A stretch of 33,223 nucleotides of DNA from Draconibacterium sp. (GTDB lineage Bacteria; Bacteroidota; Bacteroidia; Bacteroidales; Prolixibacteraceae): the NCBI GenBank assembly GCA_030595485.1, contig JAUVDE010000002.1, forward strand, positions 1-33,223. The letters are read 5' to 3'. The notes beneath the pieces are model-generated. The model was not told the DNA's origin, did not search any database, and saw nothing but the letters and a program-made list of their open reading frames with translations. Positions 1-10,740 of this stretch are shown piece after piece (positions within the stretch are counted from its first letter, which is position 1; every line of letters begins with the position of its first letter). The translations under genes were made by a program, and so were the position numbers.

Positions 1-2900
1 ATAGGTCGCAACCTCGATTTTCCCGCTTCAACAATTGCATCCTTAACCTTTTTCCCTTCTGTAATCAGCAAATTGTACTTGGACAGAAAAACCACGGCAT
101 CGTTAACAATAACACCGGTAAGTGCAATTATACCAAACAGACTTAAAATTGAAAGTGGCTTACCATGTAAACCATGCCCCCAAATAGCACCTAATATTGA
201 TATCGGGATCATTATTAAAATAATAATAGGCTGCTCGAAAGATTTAAAGCTTACCATTAAAATGAATATAATAGCTAAGAACGCCATTGGAAATAGGAAC
301 ATTAAGTCGCCCATATTACGCTGACTTTCTTTTTGCTGTCCCTGAAATTCAACGGAAATTCCCGGATACATCATTTTTAATTCCGGTATTACTTCGGTTT
401 TCACTAATTCTAAAACTTCGCTTACTGAAGCATCGGGGTCAACCATATCAGCATTTATACGAATTTCGCGTTTACCATTAAAGCGATTAATATTTACCGG
501 TCCACGTTTCATATCGTAATCCACTAACTCCATTAATGGGAAATCACCTGCCTGAGTTTGAATTTTCATTTTTTCCAACTGCCCAATTCGCTCACGACCT
601 TCGGCTGGGTAACGCACCCAAATCCGTAATTCGTCGCGACCAACCTGAAGACGTTGTGCCTGCCCACCATAAAAAGCCTGTCGCACCTGGTTGGCGATAT
701 AACTTTCGTTTAATCCCAACATATAGGCTTGAGGTTTCAGCTCTAACAGAATTTCCTGTTTACCCATGGCATTGGTATTAATCACATCTTTTAGCTGCGG
801 ATATTCCATTAATTTTGCCAATAAAAAGTCGCGCCCGGCTTCCAACTCCTGAATATTTCGAGAAAGTAAACCGATGGAAACAGGATCGCCAAAACGGCTT
901 CTAGCTCCAATAGTAAATTTTTCGGCCTCGGATACGAGACCCGTTTTTTGACGAATGCGTTGAATAATATCGAAAGAACTAATTCCGGTTTCTTCAGAGT
1001 TTCGAGGCGAGACATCGACACTACCTGTGTGAGCACCATTTTCTTGTCCGCTAAAACCTGAGCCCAAAAGAATAATACTGTTTTCAATTATTGGTAGCGT
1101 GTCGTTGTATTCTTCCATTAATTCTTCATTCACCACCCAAACAATACTGTCAAAACGCTCCAAATATTCCAAGGTTTGTTTTTCACCCGAACCCGGCGCA
1201 AAAGCAATGTTTATATTAAATGAATCGAATTCCATGCGGGGGAAGAAAGTTGTTTTAATTAATTGCCCCCCAATTAGTCCGCCAGTAATAACCATCATTG
1301 CCACCGGAACAGCAAGAGCAATGTAACGCCATTCGATTACCACTTTAATTACCCGGTCGTAAGCATAATCGCGTAACCAGGTAAAAAAACGTTCGATATA
1401 TTTTTTTAAGCCCTTTGTTTTTTTGTTTAATCGTTGACGATTTAAAACTTGTTTGTTACCCAAGTGTGCCGGGAGTACAAAAAATGCTTCGATTAAAGAA
1501 ACCAGCAAACTAAAGATTACAATCAAAGCCATTTCATACATCATTTCCATTCGTCCTGTAATGAGAATTAATGGAATAAAGGCAACAACAGTAGTTAAAA
1601 CAGAAGTGGTAACTGCCGGAATAACTTCAACAGTACCATCAACAGCTGCCCGCATGGGTTTTTTCCCGCGTTCAAAATGCTGGAAAATATTCTCGCCAAT
1701 TACAATTCCATCGTCAACCAGAATACCAATTACCAAAATCATTCCGAACAAGGACATCATATTAATAGTAACCCCCATCAAATTCACAATGATAAACATA
1801 CCCAAGAAAGACGCTGGAATACCCCAAGCTACCCACAACGAAAGACGCGTGCTTAACATCATTCCTAAAATAAGTACCACAAGAATTAAACCTGTTCCAC
1901 CATTTCGATAAAGCAAATCCAATCGGGTTCCCAGAATATCGAGAAAAGAACGTGATAAGATTAATTCAACACCTTGATCTTTAGCATTAAAATCTGTCAC
2001 ATATTCTTTTACATACTTGTCAATGTCATCTAAATCTTCAGTAATTAATTTCATCACAGTCATGCTAATCAAGGGATTTCCATTTTCGAGAGCCTTATTA
2101 GGCACATCCGAAAACTTCTTTTTCACCTCGGCAATGTCACTTATTCTTATTACACTACCATCAAGATTTGCACGTAAAACAATATTTCCGATTTTATTCG
2201 GATCGGCACTTCGCGAACGTAAGCGAATTAAAAGTTCTTCTTCCTCCGAACGAATTTGACCACCGGAAACATCACGATTATTTTGGGCAATAGCATTCTG
2301 AATTTCAGTAAAAGTAAAACCATATCGCAAAAGGTCTTCTTCGTGCGCTTCAACAGAAATTTCCAATGCCGGGAATCCGGAAATATTAACTTGACTCATA
2401 AGTCCCGACGCCAAAAATTCTTCTTCAATTTGCTGGGCGTAACTTTTTAAAGTCATTAAATCAACATCGCCTGTAACAAGTATTCTGGCTGCTGGAGATG
2501 AAGTACGAGACTTGGATACAATTGGGCGTTCGGCTGCTGTTGGCAAAGCCGAAATACCATCTACGGCATTTTTCACTTCAATCAAGGCCTCGTCAACATC
2601 GTAATGAGGTTGAATTTCGATGCTAACCCTTGCACTGTTTTCCGAAGAAACAGAGTTAATTTCGTAGATACCCGGAATAGAACGAACCGCTTCTTCAATT
2701 CGCGAAGTTACTCCTTCTTCCATTTCAATTGGCGATGCTCCCGGGTACATAACCCGAACACTCAACATATGTGATTCCCGTTCGGGAAAGAACGACTTCT
2801 TCATAGAGAAGAGACTAATGCCTCCAACTATTATTAGAAAAAGAAGTATCAGGTTGGCATAAAATGGAAACCTTACAAAGATTTCAACTATTTTTTTCAT
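1..2900 (-). CDS. Efflux RND transporter permease subunit (AcrB/HAE1-like), 3' end truncated by window edge
   Basis: Reading the minus strand from ATG at 2900 gives MKKIVEIFVRFPFYANLILLFLIIVGGISLFSMKKSFFPERESHMLSVRVMYPGASPIEMEEGVTSRIEEAV..., typical RND permease. Window edge is in the same frame and reads ...EGKKVKDAIVEAGKSRLRP, the conserved RND motif. Absent from the ORF track because it has no stop inside the window. Confidence 0.93.
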   Translation of the reverse strand, partial: MKKIVEIFVRFPFYANLILLFLIIVGGISLFSMKKSFFPERESHMLSVRVMYPGASPIEMEEGVTSRIEEAVRSIPGIYEINSVSSENSARVSIEIQPHYDVDEALIEVKNAVDGISALPTAAERPIVSKSRTSSPAARILVTGDVDLMTLKSYAQQIEEEFLASGLMSQVNISGFPALEISVEAHEEDLLRYGFTFTEIQNAIAQNNRDVSGGQIRSEEEELLIRLRSRSADPNKIGNIVLRANLDGSVIRISDIAEVKKKFSDVPNKALENGNPLISMTVMKLITEDLDDIDKYVKEYVTDFNAKDQGVELILSRSFLDILGTRLDLLYRNGGTGLILVVLILGMMLSTRLSLWVAWGIPASFLGMFIIVNLMGVTINMMSLFGMILVIGILVDDGIVIGENIFQHFERGKKPMRAAVDGTVEVIPAVTTSVLTTVVAFIPLILITGRMEMMYEMALIVIFSLLVSLIEAFFVLPAHLGNKQVLNRQRLNKKTKGLKKYIERFFTWLRDYAYDRVIKVVIEWRYIALAVPVAMMVITGGLIGGQLIKTTFFPRMEFDSFNINIAFAPGSGEKQTLEYLERFDSIVWVVNEELMEEYNDTLPIIENSIILLGSGFSGQENGAHTGSVDVSPRNSEETGISSFDIIQRIRQKTGLVSEAEKFTIGARSRFGDPVSIGLLSRNIQELEAGRDFLLAKLMEYPQLKDVINTNAMGKQEILLELKPQAYMLGLNESYIANQVRQAFYGGQAQRLQVGRDELRIWVRYPAEGRERIGQLEKMKIQTQAGDFPLMELVDYDMKRGPVNINRFNGKREIRINADMVDPDASVSEVLELVKTEVIPELKMMYPGISVEFQGQQKESQRNMGDLMFLFPMAFLAIIFILMVSFKSFEQPIIILIMIPISILGAIWGHGLHGKPLSILSLFGIIALTGVIVNDAVVFLSKYNLLITEGKKVKDAIVEAGKSRLRP

Positions 2901-2911
2901 CTTAAAGTCTC

Positions 2912-4117
2912 TTATTTTGTTTGTGGTTTCCCTTGTCCTTCACCTGACTTTTGTCCGCCTTTTCCTTTACTTTGTTGCTTGGCTTGTTCTTCTCCCACAA
3001 TTCCAACAGGCATATTTTCTTTAACATTAATTAATGGCTCAACCACTATTTTTGTACCTACTTCAATACCATTAAAAATCAATGTAGTTTCATTTCGTTT
3101 CAGCACATTAATTTCACGTTTTTTTAGTTTGCCATCAACAATTGCGTAAACAGTACTGGTATTAAAAACACAATTTCGTGGAATTTCCATTGCGTCATTA
3201 ATATTTTGCCCCGGAAACTCTACCATTTTAGACTCACCTGTTAAAAGTTCATCGTTTGCCGAACTGGTCACATGCACGAATACACTGCGGGATTGAGTGT
3301 TTATTTCGATAAAATCAGCTTTTCGAACTACTGTTCCTTTCTTTTTCGAACTCCGGTCTCTCGAGAACACATTAACTTTATCACCAATTTTTATCCATTT
3401 GCTTTCGCTGTTCGGAACCGGAACTTCAACTTCTACATGATCGGTACGAATCATTTTAGCAATTTGCCCACCAATGTTTACGTATCCACCAACCTCAAAA
3501 TTAACTTGTGTAAATGTTCCGTTAAAAGGGGCATAAAGCGAATGACGTTGCAGCCTAAGCTCATCTTGTTTAATACCATAGTATTCGCTGAACACATTTC
3601 GGCTGGCTAAAAATATTTTTAGCTTTTCATCTTTTACCACCGGCATTTCCGGAATATTATCGTCTAAATCAATGGCTCTGAAAAACATCTCGTAAGCATT
3701 TAAATGTTGCGGATAATCAACTTTCATATCAGGCAACAACGAAGTCATGGTAGTTAAGAATTTACTCATTCTGGCTTTTAATGCCAACTCTACTTCATCT
3801 TTATAAATTTCGGCAAGTAATTGTCCCTTTTTAAACGATGTCCCTTTGCGCAAAGCAACTGCTCCAGGCTCAATTTTTCCCGATGCTTCCGATACCAGCG
3901 TAACCTGGCTACCCGACACTGCCCGTCCTTGTTTTACAAGTGGTGATACGATTTTGGAATAGTTTACAGTTTCGGCTTTTACGAAACGTTTCATCTCCAC
4001 CTCAGGCCTTTTCTTTTGTTCAGGCTTCATCGATACAAATAATTTGGAAAGAGCTGCCGAACCCCCTAATAGAATAATAAGGGCGACAACAATAAAAGTA
4101 ACTTTTCTCCAACTCAT
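2912..4117 (-). CDS. Efflux RND transporter periplasmic adaptor subunit (MFP/HlyD family)
   Basis: 401 aa ORF with N-terminal membrane anchor, lipoyl/barrel-type sequence (SGSQVTLVSEASGKI, LYAPFNGTFTQVNFEVGGYVNIGGQIAKM), directly upstream of the RND permease. Confidence 0.92.
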   Translation of the reverse strand: MSWRKVTFIVVALIILLGGSAALSKLFVSMKPEQKKRPEVEMKRFVKAETVNYSKIVSPLVKQGRAVSGSQVTLVSEASGKIEPGAVALRKGTSFKKGQLLAEIYKDEVELALKARMSKFLTTMTSLLPDMKVDYPQHLNAYEMFFRAIDLDDNIPEMPVVKDEKLKIFLASRNVFSEYYGIKQDELRLQRHSLYAPFNGTFTQVNFEVGGYVNIGGQIAKMIRTDHVEVEVPVPNSESKWIKIGDKVNVFSRDRSSKKKGTVVRKADFIEINTQSRSVFVHVTSSANDELLTGESKMVEFPGQNINDAMEIPRNCVFNTSTVYAIVDGKLKKREINVLKRNETTLIFNGIEVGTKIVVEPLINVKENMPVGIVGEEQAKQQSKGKGGQKSGEGQGKPQTK

Positions 4118-4427
4118 GGTTATATTATATTTTTGAGTGTTTTACTAATTTAGGTTATTTCATCGCATTTGAAAGTAGCTGCAAAAATCCATAAAATTTT
4201 CGAACTAGAAATGATTATTCTACACTTTTAATAGTTTCGATGATAATATTTTATTGATGACCAACTTAGTTGTTCAAAAACAATGAGACTTATACAAGCA
4301 ACAAAGGTTTAAAATAATTGGTCACTTTTTTCACGCTGCTACTACATTAACATCGTAATAACATTATCCGTATAAACGATTAGCACAAATTTTAATGCTA
4401 ATTGAACAAATTAGACATGCCCCACCG

Positions 4428-4454
4428 TTGACCTTTTTAGATAATTTAACTTTG
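4428..4454 (+). promoter_or_regulatory. Candidate Bacteroidetes promoter (TTG-N16-TAACTTTG) upstream of nadB
   Basis: TTG at 4428-4430 and TAACTTTG at 4447-4454 match the TAnnTTTG -7 consensus. A second TAACTTTG lies near 4588-4595. Motif match only. Confidence 0.35.
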
Positions 4455-4627
4455 ATTTATGCGCATGACTAACACACTTTCACTTAGCAAACAAACAGAA
4501 GGTTTGCTATCTGAAAATTATATTTCCCTTTTACAAAGCTGTACCGACAAATTAAATGGAACTCAGGTTATTTGCTTAAAAGAAATATTAACTTTGCACG
4601 CTCGTTTGCAGAAAGCTATAAAAATAG

Positions 4628-6199
4628 ATGCAAGTACTTGAATTTGATACGGTTGTAATAGGTAGTGGTTTGGCCGGGTTGTCCGCTGCTTACCACTCTT
4701 CGAAGTTTGGCTCGGTTGCTATTGTCACAAAATCGCAACTCGACACCAGTAACTCGTATTATGCACAAGGCGGCATAGCTGTAGCCATCAACAAAGACGA
4801 TTCGCCCGAACAACATGCTCATGACACTTTTGTTACTGGCCGCGGCATTTGCGACCACGATGCTGTTAATGTTTTAGTTAACGAAGGCAAAGAACGTGTT
4901 ATGGAACTGATTGACATGGGAATGTCTTTCGATAAAGAAGACGACGACTATGTACTTGGTCTTGAAGGAGGACATACCAAACGACGAATTTTACATGCTG
5001 GTGGCGATGCTACCGGAAAAGAGCTTACTTGTTTTTTATTGAATCTGACAAAAGAACAAAAAAATGTTCAGCCCTTTGAATTTGTGGCTGCCATTAAATT
5101 GCTACACAATAACAATTGTATGTTTGGTGTGCAAGCTTACGACTTTAAAACCAATAAGAATATCGTTTTCAAAACGAAAGCTGTAATTCTTGCCACTGGA
5201 GGTTTATCGCGTGTATTTGCACGATCAACCAATCCGCATACTGCCACAGGCGACGGAATTGCAATGGCATACGAAGCCGGGGCTAAACTTGCCGATATGG
5301 AATTTATTCAATTTCATCCTTCGGCACTTTATGTTCCCAACAAAGAAGCTTATTTAATAAGTGAAGCTGTTCGTGGCGAAGGAGCCTGGTTGTTAAACAA
5401 CAAAGGCGAACGGTTTATGAAAGACATTCACCCTTTGGCAGAACTTGCTCCGCGCGATGTGGTGGCTTACAGCATTTTTCGTCAAATTCAAAAATCGGAC
5501 AAAAAACATATTTACCTTTCGGTAAAACATCTCGACAAAGAAAAAATACGGAAACGTTTTCAGAATATCGACCGCCATTTAAAAGAATACGGTTTTAATT
5601 TAACCGAAGACTTATTACCAATTGCACCGGCAGCACATTATATGGTAGGTGGTGTGCGCACAAACCTCGATGCTGAAACGAATATTGCGGGTCTGTTTGT
5701 TTGTGGTGAAGTAGCTTCGACAGGTGTAATGGGAGCTAACCGACTGGCTAGCAACTCACTTTTAGAATGTTTGGTTTTTGGAAAACGTGCCAGTGAAAAA
5801 GCTGCAAAATTAAAAGCACCAAGCTGTAGCATGAAAATGCCGGAACCCATTCAATTAAATACAGATAACGAAAAACTATTTCTTACTCACCAAAATGAGT
5901 TGGCCAGTTTAATGACCGAAAATTTAGGGATTGTTAGAAATAAGAAATCTTTGGAATTTGCGTTATCACGTATTAGCGAAATTAAGAACGAGTTTAGCAA
6001 TAATGGAAACGAATACAATTTAATTAAAATCAGGAATGCAGCGAGCATTTGCAAACTAATTGCACAAGCAGCCTTGATTCGGGAAGAAAGCAGAGGAGGA
6101 CACATCAGGGAAGATTTCCAGAAAGAGAGCCCTGATTTGAAGAAACATATTATTCAACAAAAAAACGAAAACATTCATTTTGAACCCATAAGAGAATAA
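4628..6199 (+). CDS. nadB: L-aspartate oxidase
   Basis: 523 aa; FAD-binding VVIGSGLAGLSAAYHSSKFG, SNSYYAQGGIAVAI, EFIQFHPSALY, GANRLASNSLLECLVFG; followed by nadC. Confidence 0.96.
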   Translation: MQVLEFDTVVIGSGLAGLSAAYHSSKFGSVAIVTKSQLDTSNSYYAQGGIAVAINKDDSPEQHAHDTFVTGRGICDHDAVNVLVNEGKERVMELIDMGMSFDKEDDDYVLGLEGGHTKRRILHAGGDATGKELTCFLLNLTKEQKNVQPFEFVAAIKLLHNNNCMFGVQAYDFKTNKNIVFKTKAVILATGGLSRVFARSTNPHTATGDGIAMAYEAGAKLADMEFIQFHPSALYVPNKEAYLISEAVRGEGAWLLNNKGERFMKDIHPLAELAPRDVVAYSIFRQIQKSDKKHIYLSVKHLDKEKIRKRFQNIDRHLKEYGFNLTEDLLPIAPAAHYMVGGVRTNLDAETNIAGLFVCGEVASTGVMGANRLASNSLLECLVFGKRASEKAAKLKAPSCSMKMPEPIQLNTDNEKLFLTHQNELASLMTENLGIVRNKKSLEFALSRISEIKNEFSNNGNEYNLIKIRNAASICKLIAQAALIREESRGGHIREDFQKESPDLKKHIIQQKNENIHFEPIRE

Positions 6200-6203
6200 A
6201 GCT

Positions 6204-7049
6204 ATGATGGACGAGAAAACATTAAAATCGGCCGAAGTGCTTTTTGATTTGGCTTATGCCGAAGATATTGGCTCCGGAGATATTACCACAAATAATCTGA
6301 TAGATCCTAACGATAATAAAACGGCACTTTTGGTAGCAAAAGAAGAAGGCGTAATTGCTGGCCTACCAGTTGTTGAAATGGTTTTTAAAAAATTCGATAA
6401 TAATCTGGAGTGGAAAGAGCTTTTACCCGATGGAAGCAAAGTAGTTCCGGGCGATGTTATTGCCGAGTTTAAAGGAAACTACAGGGCTTTATTAACCGGA
6501 GAAAGAAAGGCGTTGAATTTCTTGCAACGTTTATCGGGAGTTGCAACGTATGCCAACCTTTGTATGAAAGAAGTTGAAGGTACTAAAGTTGAAATACTGG
6601 ATACAAGAAAAACATTACCCGGCTATAGGCATCTAGATAAATATGCCGTTCGTATGGGTGGAGCATCGAATCACCGTTTTGGCTTGTACGACATGGTTAT
6701 GATTAAGGACAACCATATTCAAATTGCCGGTGGAATTACACAGGCGGTTGAAGCCATTCGAAAAAAAATACCGAAGAGTATAAAAATTGAAGTTGAAACA
6801 ACTACGATTGAACAGGTGAAAGAGGCTCTGGCAGCCGATGTGGACATTATCATGTTAGATAATATGCGGGCAACTTTAATGAAGGAATGTGTTCAGATTA
6901 TTGACCGTAGGGCTAAAGTTGAAGCTTCAGGGAATATGACTATCAAACGAATTCATAAGGTAGCACACACCGGAGTTGATTATATTTCGATTGGAGCACT
7001 AACCCACTCGGTAAAAGCTTTAGACATTAGCCAACGCATAATCGACTAA
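6204..7049 (+). CDS. nadC: Nicotinate-nucleotide pyrophosphorylase (carboxylating) / quinolinate phosphoribosyltransferase
   Basis: 281 aa; EDIGSGDITT, LNFLQRLSGVAT, LDTRKTLPGYRHLDKYAVRMGGASNHRFGLYDMVMIKDNHI, ISIGALTHSVKALDIS. Confidence 0.97.
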   Translation: MMDEKTLKSAEVLFDLAYAEDIGSGDITTNNLIDPNDNKTALLVAKEEGVIAGLPVVEMVFKKFDNNLEWKELLPDGSKVVPGDVIAEFKGNYRALLTGERKALNFLQRLSGVATYANLCMKEVEGTKVEILDTRKTLPGYRHLDKYAVRMGGASNHRFGLYDMVMIKDNHIQIAGGITQAVEAIRKKIPKSIKIEVETTTIEQVKEALAADVDIIMLDNMRATLMKECVQIIDRRAKVEASGNMTIKRIHKVAHTGVDYISIGALTHSVKALDISQRIID

Positions 7050-7781
7050 ATGAATCTGGTAATAGATATAGGTAATACGCGTACTAAGTTTTCGGTTTGT
7101 AACCGAGGCGATGTATTAATCACTGTTCCTGTTGATGAGTTTTTTCCATCGCATATCGATGTGTTGCAACTTGAATACGACGGACTTAACAGTGTTATAC
7201 TTTCGTCGGTAAAAGATTATTCTGCAGAGCTAAAAAAAGCACTTCAGAATAAATTTGAAACTTTTATTGAACTTACACACAACACGCCGCTGCCTATAGA
7301 TAACTGCTACAAATCGAAAGAAACTTTGGGAAAAGACAGAATTGCTGCCGTTGTTGGTGCATTCGATGTACATCCTGAAACAAACGTTCTTATAATTGAT
7401 GCAGGAACCGCTATTACTTACGATATACTAAGCGCCGAAGGAAAGTACCTTGGCGGTAATATTTCTCCTGGATTGGAAATGCGCTATAAAGCACTAAATC
7501 AATTTACGGGAAAACTACCAAAAATAGAGAAAGCAGAATTTAATAAATTATACGGGCAAACTACCGAGCAGGCAATTAGAGCCGGGGTACAAAATGGATT
7601 TGTGTACGAAGTAGACAGCACAATTACCTCATTTAAGGAATTTTATAATAATTTAAAAGTTATTATAACAGGGGGCGATGCTGAATTTTTTGATAAGAAA
7701 TTAAAAAATTCTTTCTTTGTACACTTTAATTTAACCAGCTTAGGTTTAAACCGCATCTTACAACATAATGGGGAGATTTAG
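7050..7781 (+). CDS. coaX: Type III pantothenate kinase
   Basis: 243 aa; LVIDIGNTRTKF, TLGKDRIAAVVGA, LIIDAGTAITYDIL, LGGNISPGLEMRYKAL. Confidence 0.95.
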   Translation: MNLVIDIGNTRTKFSVCNRGDVLITVPVDEFFPSHIDVLQLEYDGLNSVILSSVKDYSAELKKALQNKFETFIELTHNTPLPIDNCYKSKETLGKDRIAAVVGAFDVHPETNVLIIDAGTAITYDILSAEGKYLGGNISPGLEMRYKALNQFTGKLPKIEKAEFNKLYGQTTEQAIRAGVQNGFVYEVDSTITSFKEFYNNLKVIITGGDAEFFDKKLKNSFFVHFNLTSLGLNRILQHNGEI

Positions 7782-9060
7782 TAGAGTAAGTTTTTTTATC
7801 GCCGGATTATTATTTATCCCGGCCGTATTATTTGCGCAATTTAATAATAGTACATCATCACCATATTCGCGATACGGATTAGGTGATTTGCATTCGTCAT
7901 CATTTGGACGTTCAGCAGCTATGGGAGGAGCAACTCTTGCCAGCCGTTATAACCTTCAAATAAATACGACTAATCCGGCTTCATACACAGCCATCGATTC
8001 GTTAAACTTTATATTCGAGTTTGGTATAGAAGGGCGTTTATCGAAATTCGAGACAGATGTGAGCAGCATGAAAACTAACGATGTAAACTTTAGTTATCTT
8101 GCCATGAGCTTTCGTATATCCGATAAACTAGCCAGTGCCATGGGCGTTAGTCCTTATTCTAATGTAGGTTACCAAGTAGTGGTAACTGACGAATTGCCTG
8201 AATCGGGAGCCTATCAAACCAGCTACAGTGGAACAGGTACAATTTCGAAGGCCTATATAGGGCTTGCCTACCAGCCAATTGATAATATATCAGTAGGTTT
8301 TAACCTTAGCTACTTATTTGGCCAGTTAGATCGAAACTCAGAGTTGATATTTGCCGATCCGAGTATGTATAGTGTTTACCGTTATTCTCAAATACGAATT
8401 CGCGACTTTTATTTCGATTTTGGACTTCAGGCTACTTTGCCGCTTAAAAATGACAAGGAAGTTACTTTTGCGGCAATATTTGCGAACCGACCCGATTTCA
8501 CTGAATTTGCCACAGACATCATTCAAAAACAATATTCGTATTATAATGGTCAGGCAACTGTTACCGATGTAGATACTATAAGCTTTCGCGAAGAAGAGCA
8601 AGGTGAGCTTGTTCTTCCTTACACTTTTGGTGGTGGACTATCTTTTAGGAAAAAGAATGTTTATGAGATAAATGTTGATTACATACATCAGAATTGGTCG
8701 GAAGCTACATTCTTTGGTGAACCCAGTCAATTCTTAACTGATTTAAATAAATTTGCAATTGGTGGAGAATGGATACCCGAAAAGTATTCAATCAGAAGTC
8801 TTGTGAAAAGAATCGCATATCGTGCCGGATTTAGGTATGAGCAAAGTTATCACGCTTTCGACGGTCATCAAATAAACGACTTTGGCATAAGTTTTGGTGT
8901 TGGAGTACCAATGTACCGATCGGCATCCACAATGAATATTGGATTCGAATTCGGGAAGAGAGGAACAACAGACTACAACTTGGTGCTCGAAAATTACGCA
9001 AAAGTTAATTTCAGTTTGAACTTGCATGACTTGTGGTTTATGAAGCGAAAAATTGATTAA
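7768..9060 (+). CDS. Conserved Bacteroidetes outer-membrane beta-barrel protein
   Basis: 430 aa with signal peptide (SRVSFFIAGLLFIPAVLFAQ), SSPYSRYGLGDLHSSSFGRSAAMGGATLA, alternating beta-barrel pattern; overlaps the 3' end of coaX by 14 nt. Confidence 0.75.
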   Translation: MGRFSRVSFFIAGLLFIPAVLFAQFNNSTSSPYSRYGLGDLHSSSFGRSAAMGGATLASRYNLQINTTNPASYTAIDSLNFIFEFGIEGRLSKFETDVSSMKTNDVNFSYLAMSFRISDKLASAMGVSPYSNVGYQVVVTDELPESGAYQTSYSGTGTISKAYIGLAYQPIDNISVGFNLSYLFGQLDRNSELIFADPSMYSVYRYSQIRIRDFYFDFGLQATLPLKNDKEVTFAAIFANRPDFTEFATDIIQKQYSYYNGQATVTDVDTISFREEEQGELVLPYTFGGGLSFRKKNVYEINVDYIHQNWSEATFFGEPSQFLTDLNKFAIGGEWIPEKYSIRSLVKRIAYRAGFRYEQSYHAFDGHQINDFGISFGVGVPMYRSASTMNIGFEFGKRGTTDYNLVLENYAKVNFSLNLHDLWFMKRKID

Positions 9061-9093
9061 AATCGAAAAGAAAAAAATCAAAATAAAACTATT

Positions 9094-10740
9094 ATGAAAG
9101 CTATTTTACGCATAACACTTTTAGTTGCCTCCATTGCAATTGTGGGAGTTACCATTGCACAGGCACAAAGAGTAATTAAAGGTACGGTTTACATGGAAGG
9201 TAAACCTGCAGCTGGTATCACTGTTGAAGTACACAAAGGTGGAGACGACATGATGACTAGTTTTGATGGAAAGTATGAACTTGAAGCTGACGCCAAATCT
9301 AAATGGATTAAATTTACTTTTATTGACGAAAGCAAAAAACTTGAGATCGAAGGTAAATCCGGCGATGTATTTGATTTTGCCTTTACCGGCGAAATTCCAA
9401 CAGCAGGCGCAAAATCATCAGCGGCAAGTGGCGATGTTAACTTAAGTAAGTTAGAAGACTTAATGAAAGCTCAGGATAAAGGCTTCATGAATGAACTTTC
9501 GTTATACACTGAGTTTTACAAACAAAAAGATTTTAGTTCGGCTAGCCCGCACTGGGAAAAATTATACAATCAATATCCTGCTTCAACACCAAACCTCTAC
9601 ATTCACGGAGGTAAAATGTTTGAACACAAATTGGCAAATGTAAAAACGGATGAAGAACGTGATGCACTTGTTGATGAATTCATGAAACTATACGACAGAC
9701 GTATGGAACACTTCGGCAAAAGAGGATACGTTATGGGCCGAAAAGGTACTTCGTGGTACAAGCACAAACTGTACGAACGTCAGAATTCGGTAGAAGGTGA
9801 CGAACTGAAAAAAATTCACAAATCGGGTTACCAGTGGTTAAGCGAATCGGTAAAAGAACAAGGCAACAAAACAGAGGCTCCGGTATTGGTTTTATTCATG
9901 CAAAGTACTGTTGCTCTTTTCAAACTTGGCGAATTACCAAAAGAACAAGTTGTAAAAAACTACGAAACGGTAATGGGAATTGCGAATACAATTGTTGAAG
10001 CTAACGAAAATGAAAAAACGGTTACTACAATAAATGAACAAGTTATTCCTAGCGTTGAAAAAATATTTGAAGTTTCGGGCGCTGCTGATTGTGAGGCTTT
10101 GATAAGATTATTTACTCCGCAGTACCAAGACAATATAGACGATGCTGATTTTATTAAAAAAATGTTACGTCGTTTACGTCGTGCAAACTGTACAGAAAGC
10201 GAACTTATTGCAACAGGTACCGAAAGATTATACCAACTTGATCCATCGGCAGAAGCTGCCTTTAACATGGCACGTCGTTATTTGAAAAAAGACGATATGG
10301 AAAAAGCCAGAGAATATTACCAAATGGCGATTAACCAGGAAACAGATAACGATTTGTTGGCATCGTATTACTACGAAAGAGGATTGCTACGTTATGCAAA
10401 AGACAATAACTTAACGGGTGCACGCGAAGATGCACGTAAAGCACTTTCATTAAAATCGGATTATTGCGAGGCCAACATGCTTATCGGCAACATTTACCTT
10501 GCAGCATCTAAAAACTTCAAGGGAACAGATCTTGAAAAATCTGCAGTATTCTGGTTAGCTTGCGATTATTTCGACAAAGCTCGACGTGGAGAAGATTGCG
10601 CCATCGATGCTTCTGAACAATCAAGAAAATACCGTAAATACTGGCCAAACAAAGAAGAAGCATTTATGGAAGGAATGCAAGCTGGCTCAACACATAAAGT
10701 TGGAGGTTGGATAAATGAAACCACAAAAGTTAGATTCTAA
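9094..10740 (+). CDS. TPR-repeat protein with N-terminal carboxypeptidase-regulatory-like domain
   Basis: 548 aa; signal peptide, VIKGTVYMEGKPAAGITVEVHKGG...SFDGKYEL domain, C-terminal TPR-like repeats (EAAFNMARRYLKKDDMEKAREYYQMAI). Confidence 0.8.
   Translation: MKAILRITLLVASIAIVGVTIAQAQRVIKGTVYMEGKPAAGITVEVHKGGDDMMTSFDGKYELEADAKSKWIKFTFIDESKKLEIEGKSGDVFDFAFTGEIPTAGAKSSAASGDVNLSKLEDLMKAQDKGFMNELSLYTEFYKQKDFSSASPHWEKLYNQYPASTPNLYIHGGKMFEHKLANVKTDEERDALVDEFMKLYDRRMEHFGKRGYVMGRKGTSWYKHKLYERQNSVEGDELKKIHKSGYQWLSESVKEQGNKTEAPVLVLFMQSTVALFKLGELPKEQVVKNYETVMGIANTIVEANENEKTVTTINEQVIPSVEKIFEVSGAADCEALIRLFTPQYQDNIDDADFIKKMLRRLRRANCTESELIATGTERLYQLDPSAEAAFNMARRYLKKDDMEKAREYYQMAINQETDNDLLASYYYERGLLRYAKDNNLTGAREDARKALSLKSDYCEANMLIGNIYLAASKNFKGTDLEKSAVFWLACDYFDKARRGEDCAIDASEQSRKYRKYWPNKEEAFMEGMQAGSTHKVGGWINETTKVRF

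Noticed and set aside
73-2450. Series of plus-strand ORFs and a minus 809-1087 ORF in the track
   Set aside because: All lie antisense or out of frame to the long RND permease CDS (1-2900, minus), which is missing from the track only because it runs off the window edge.
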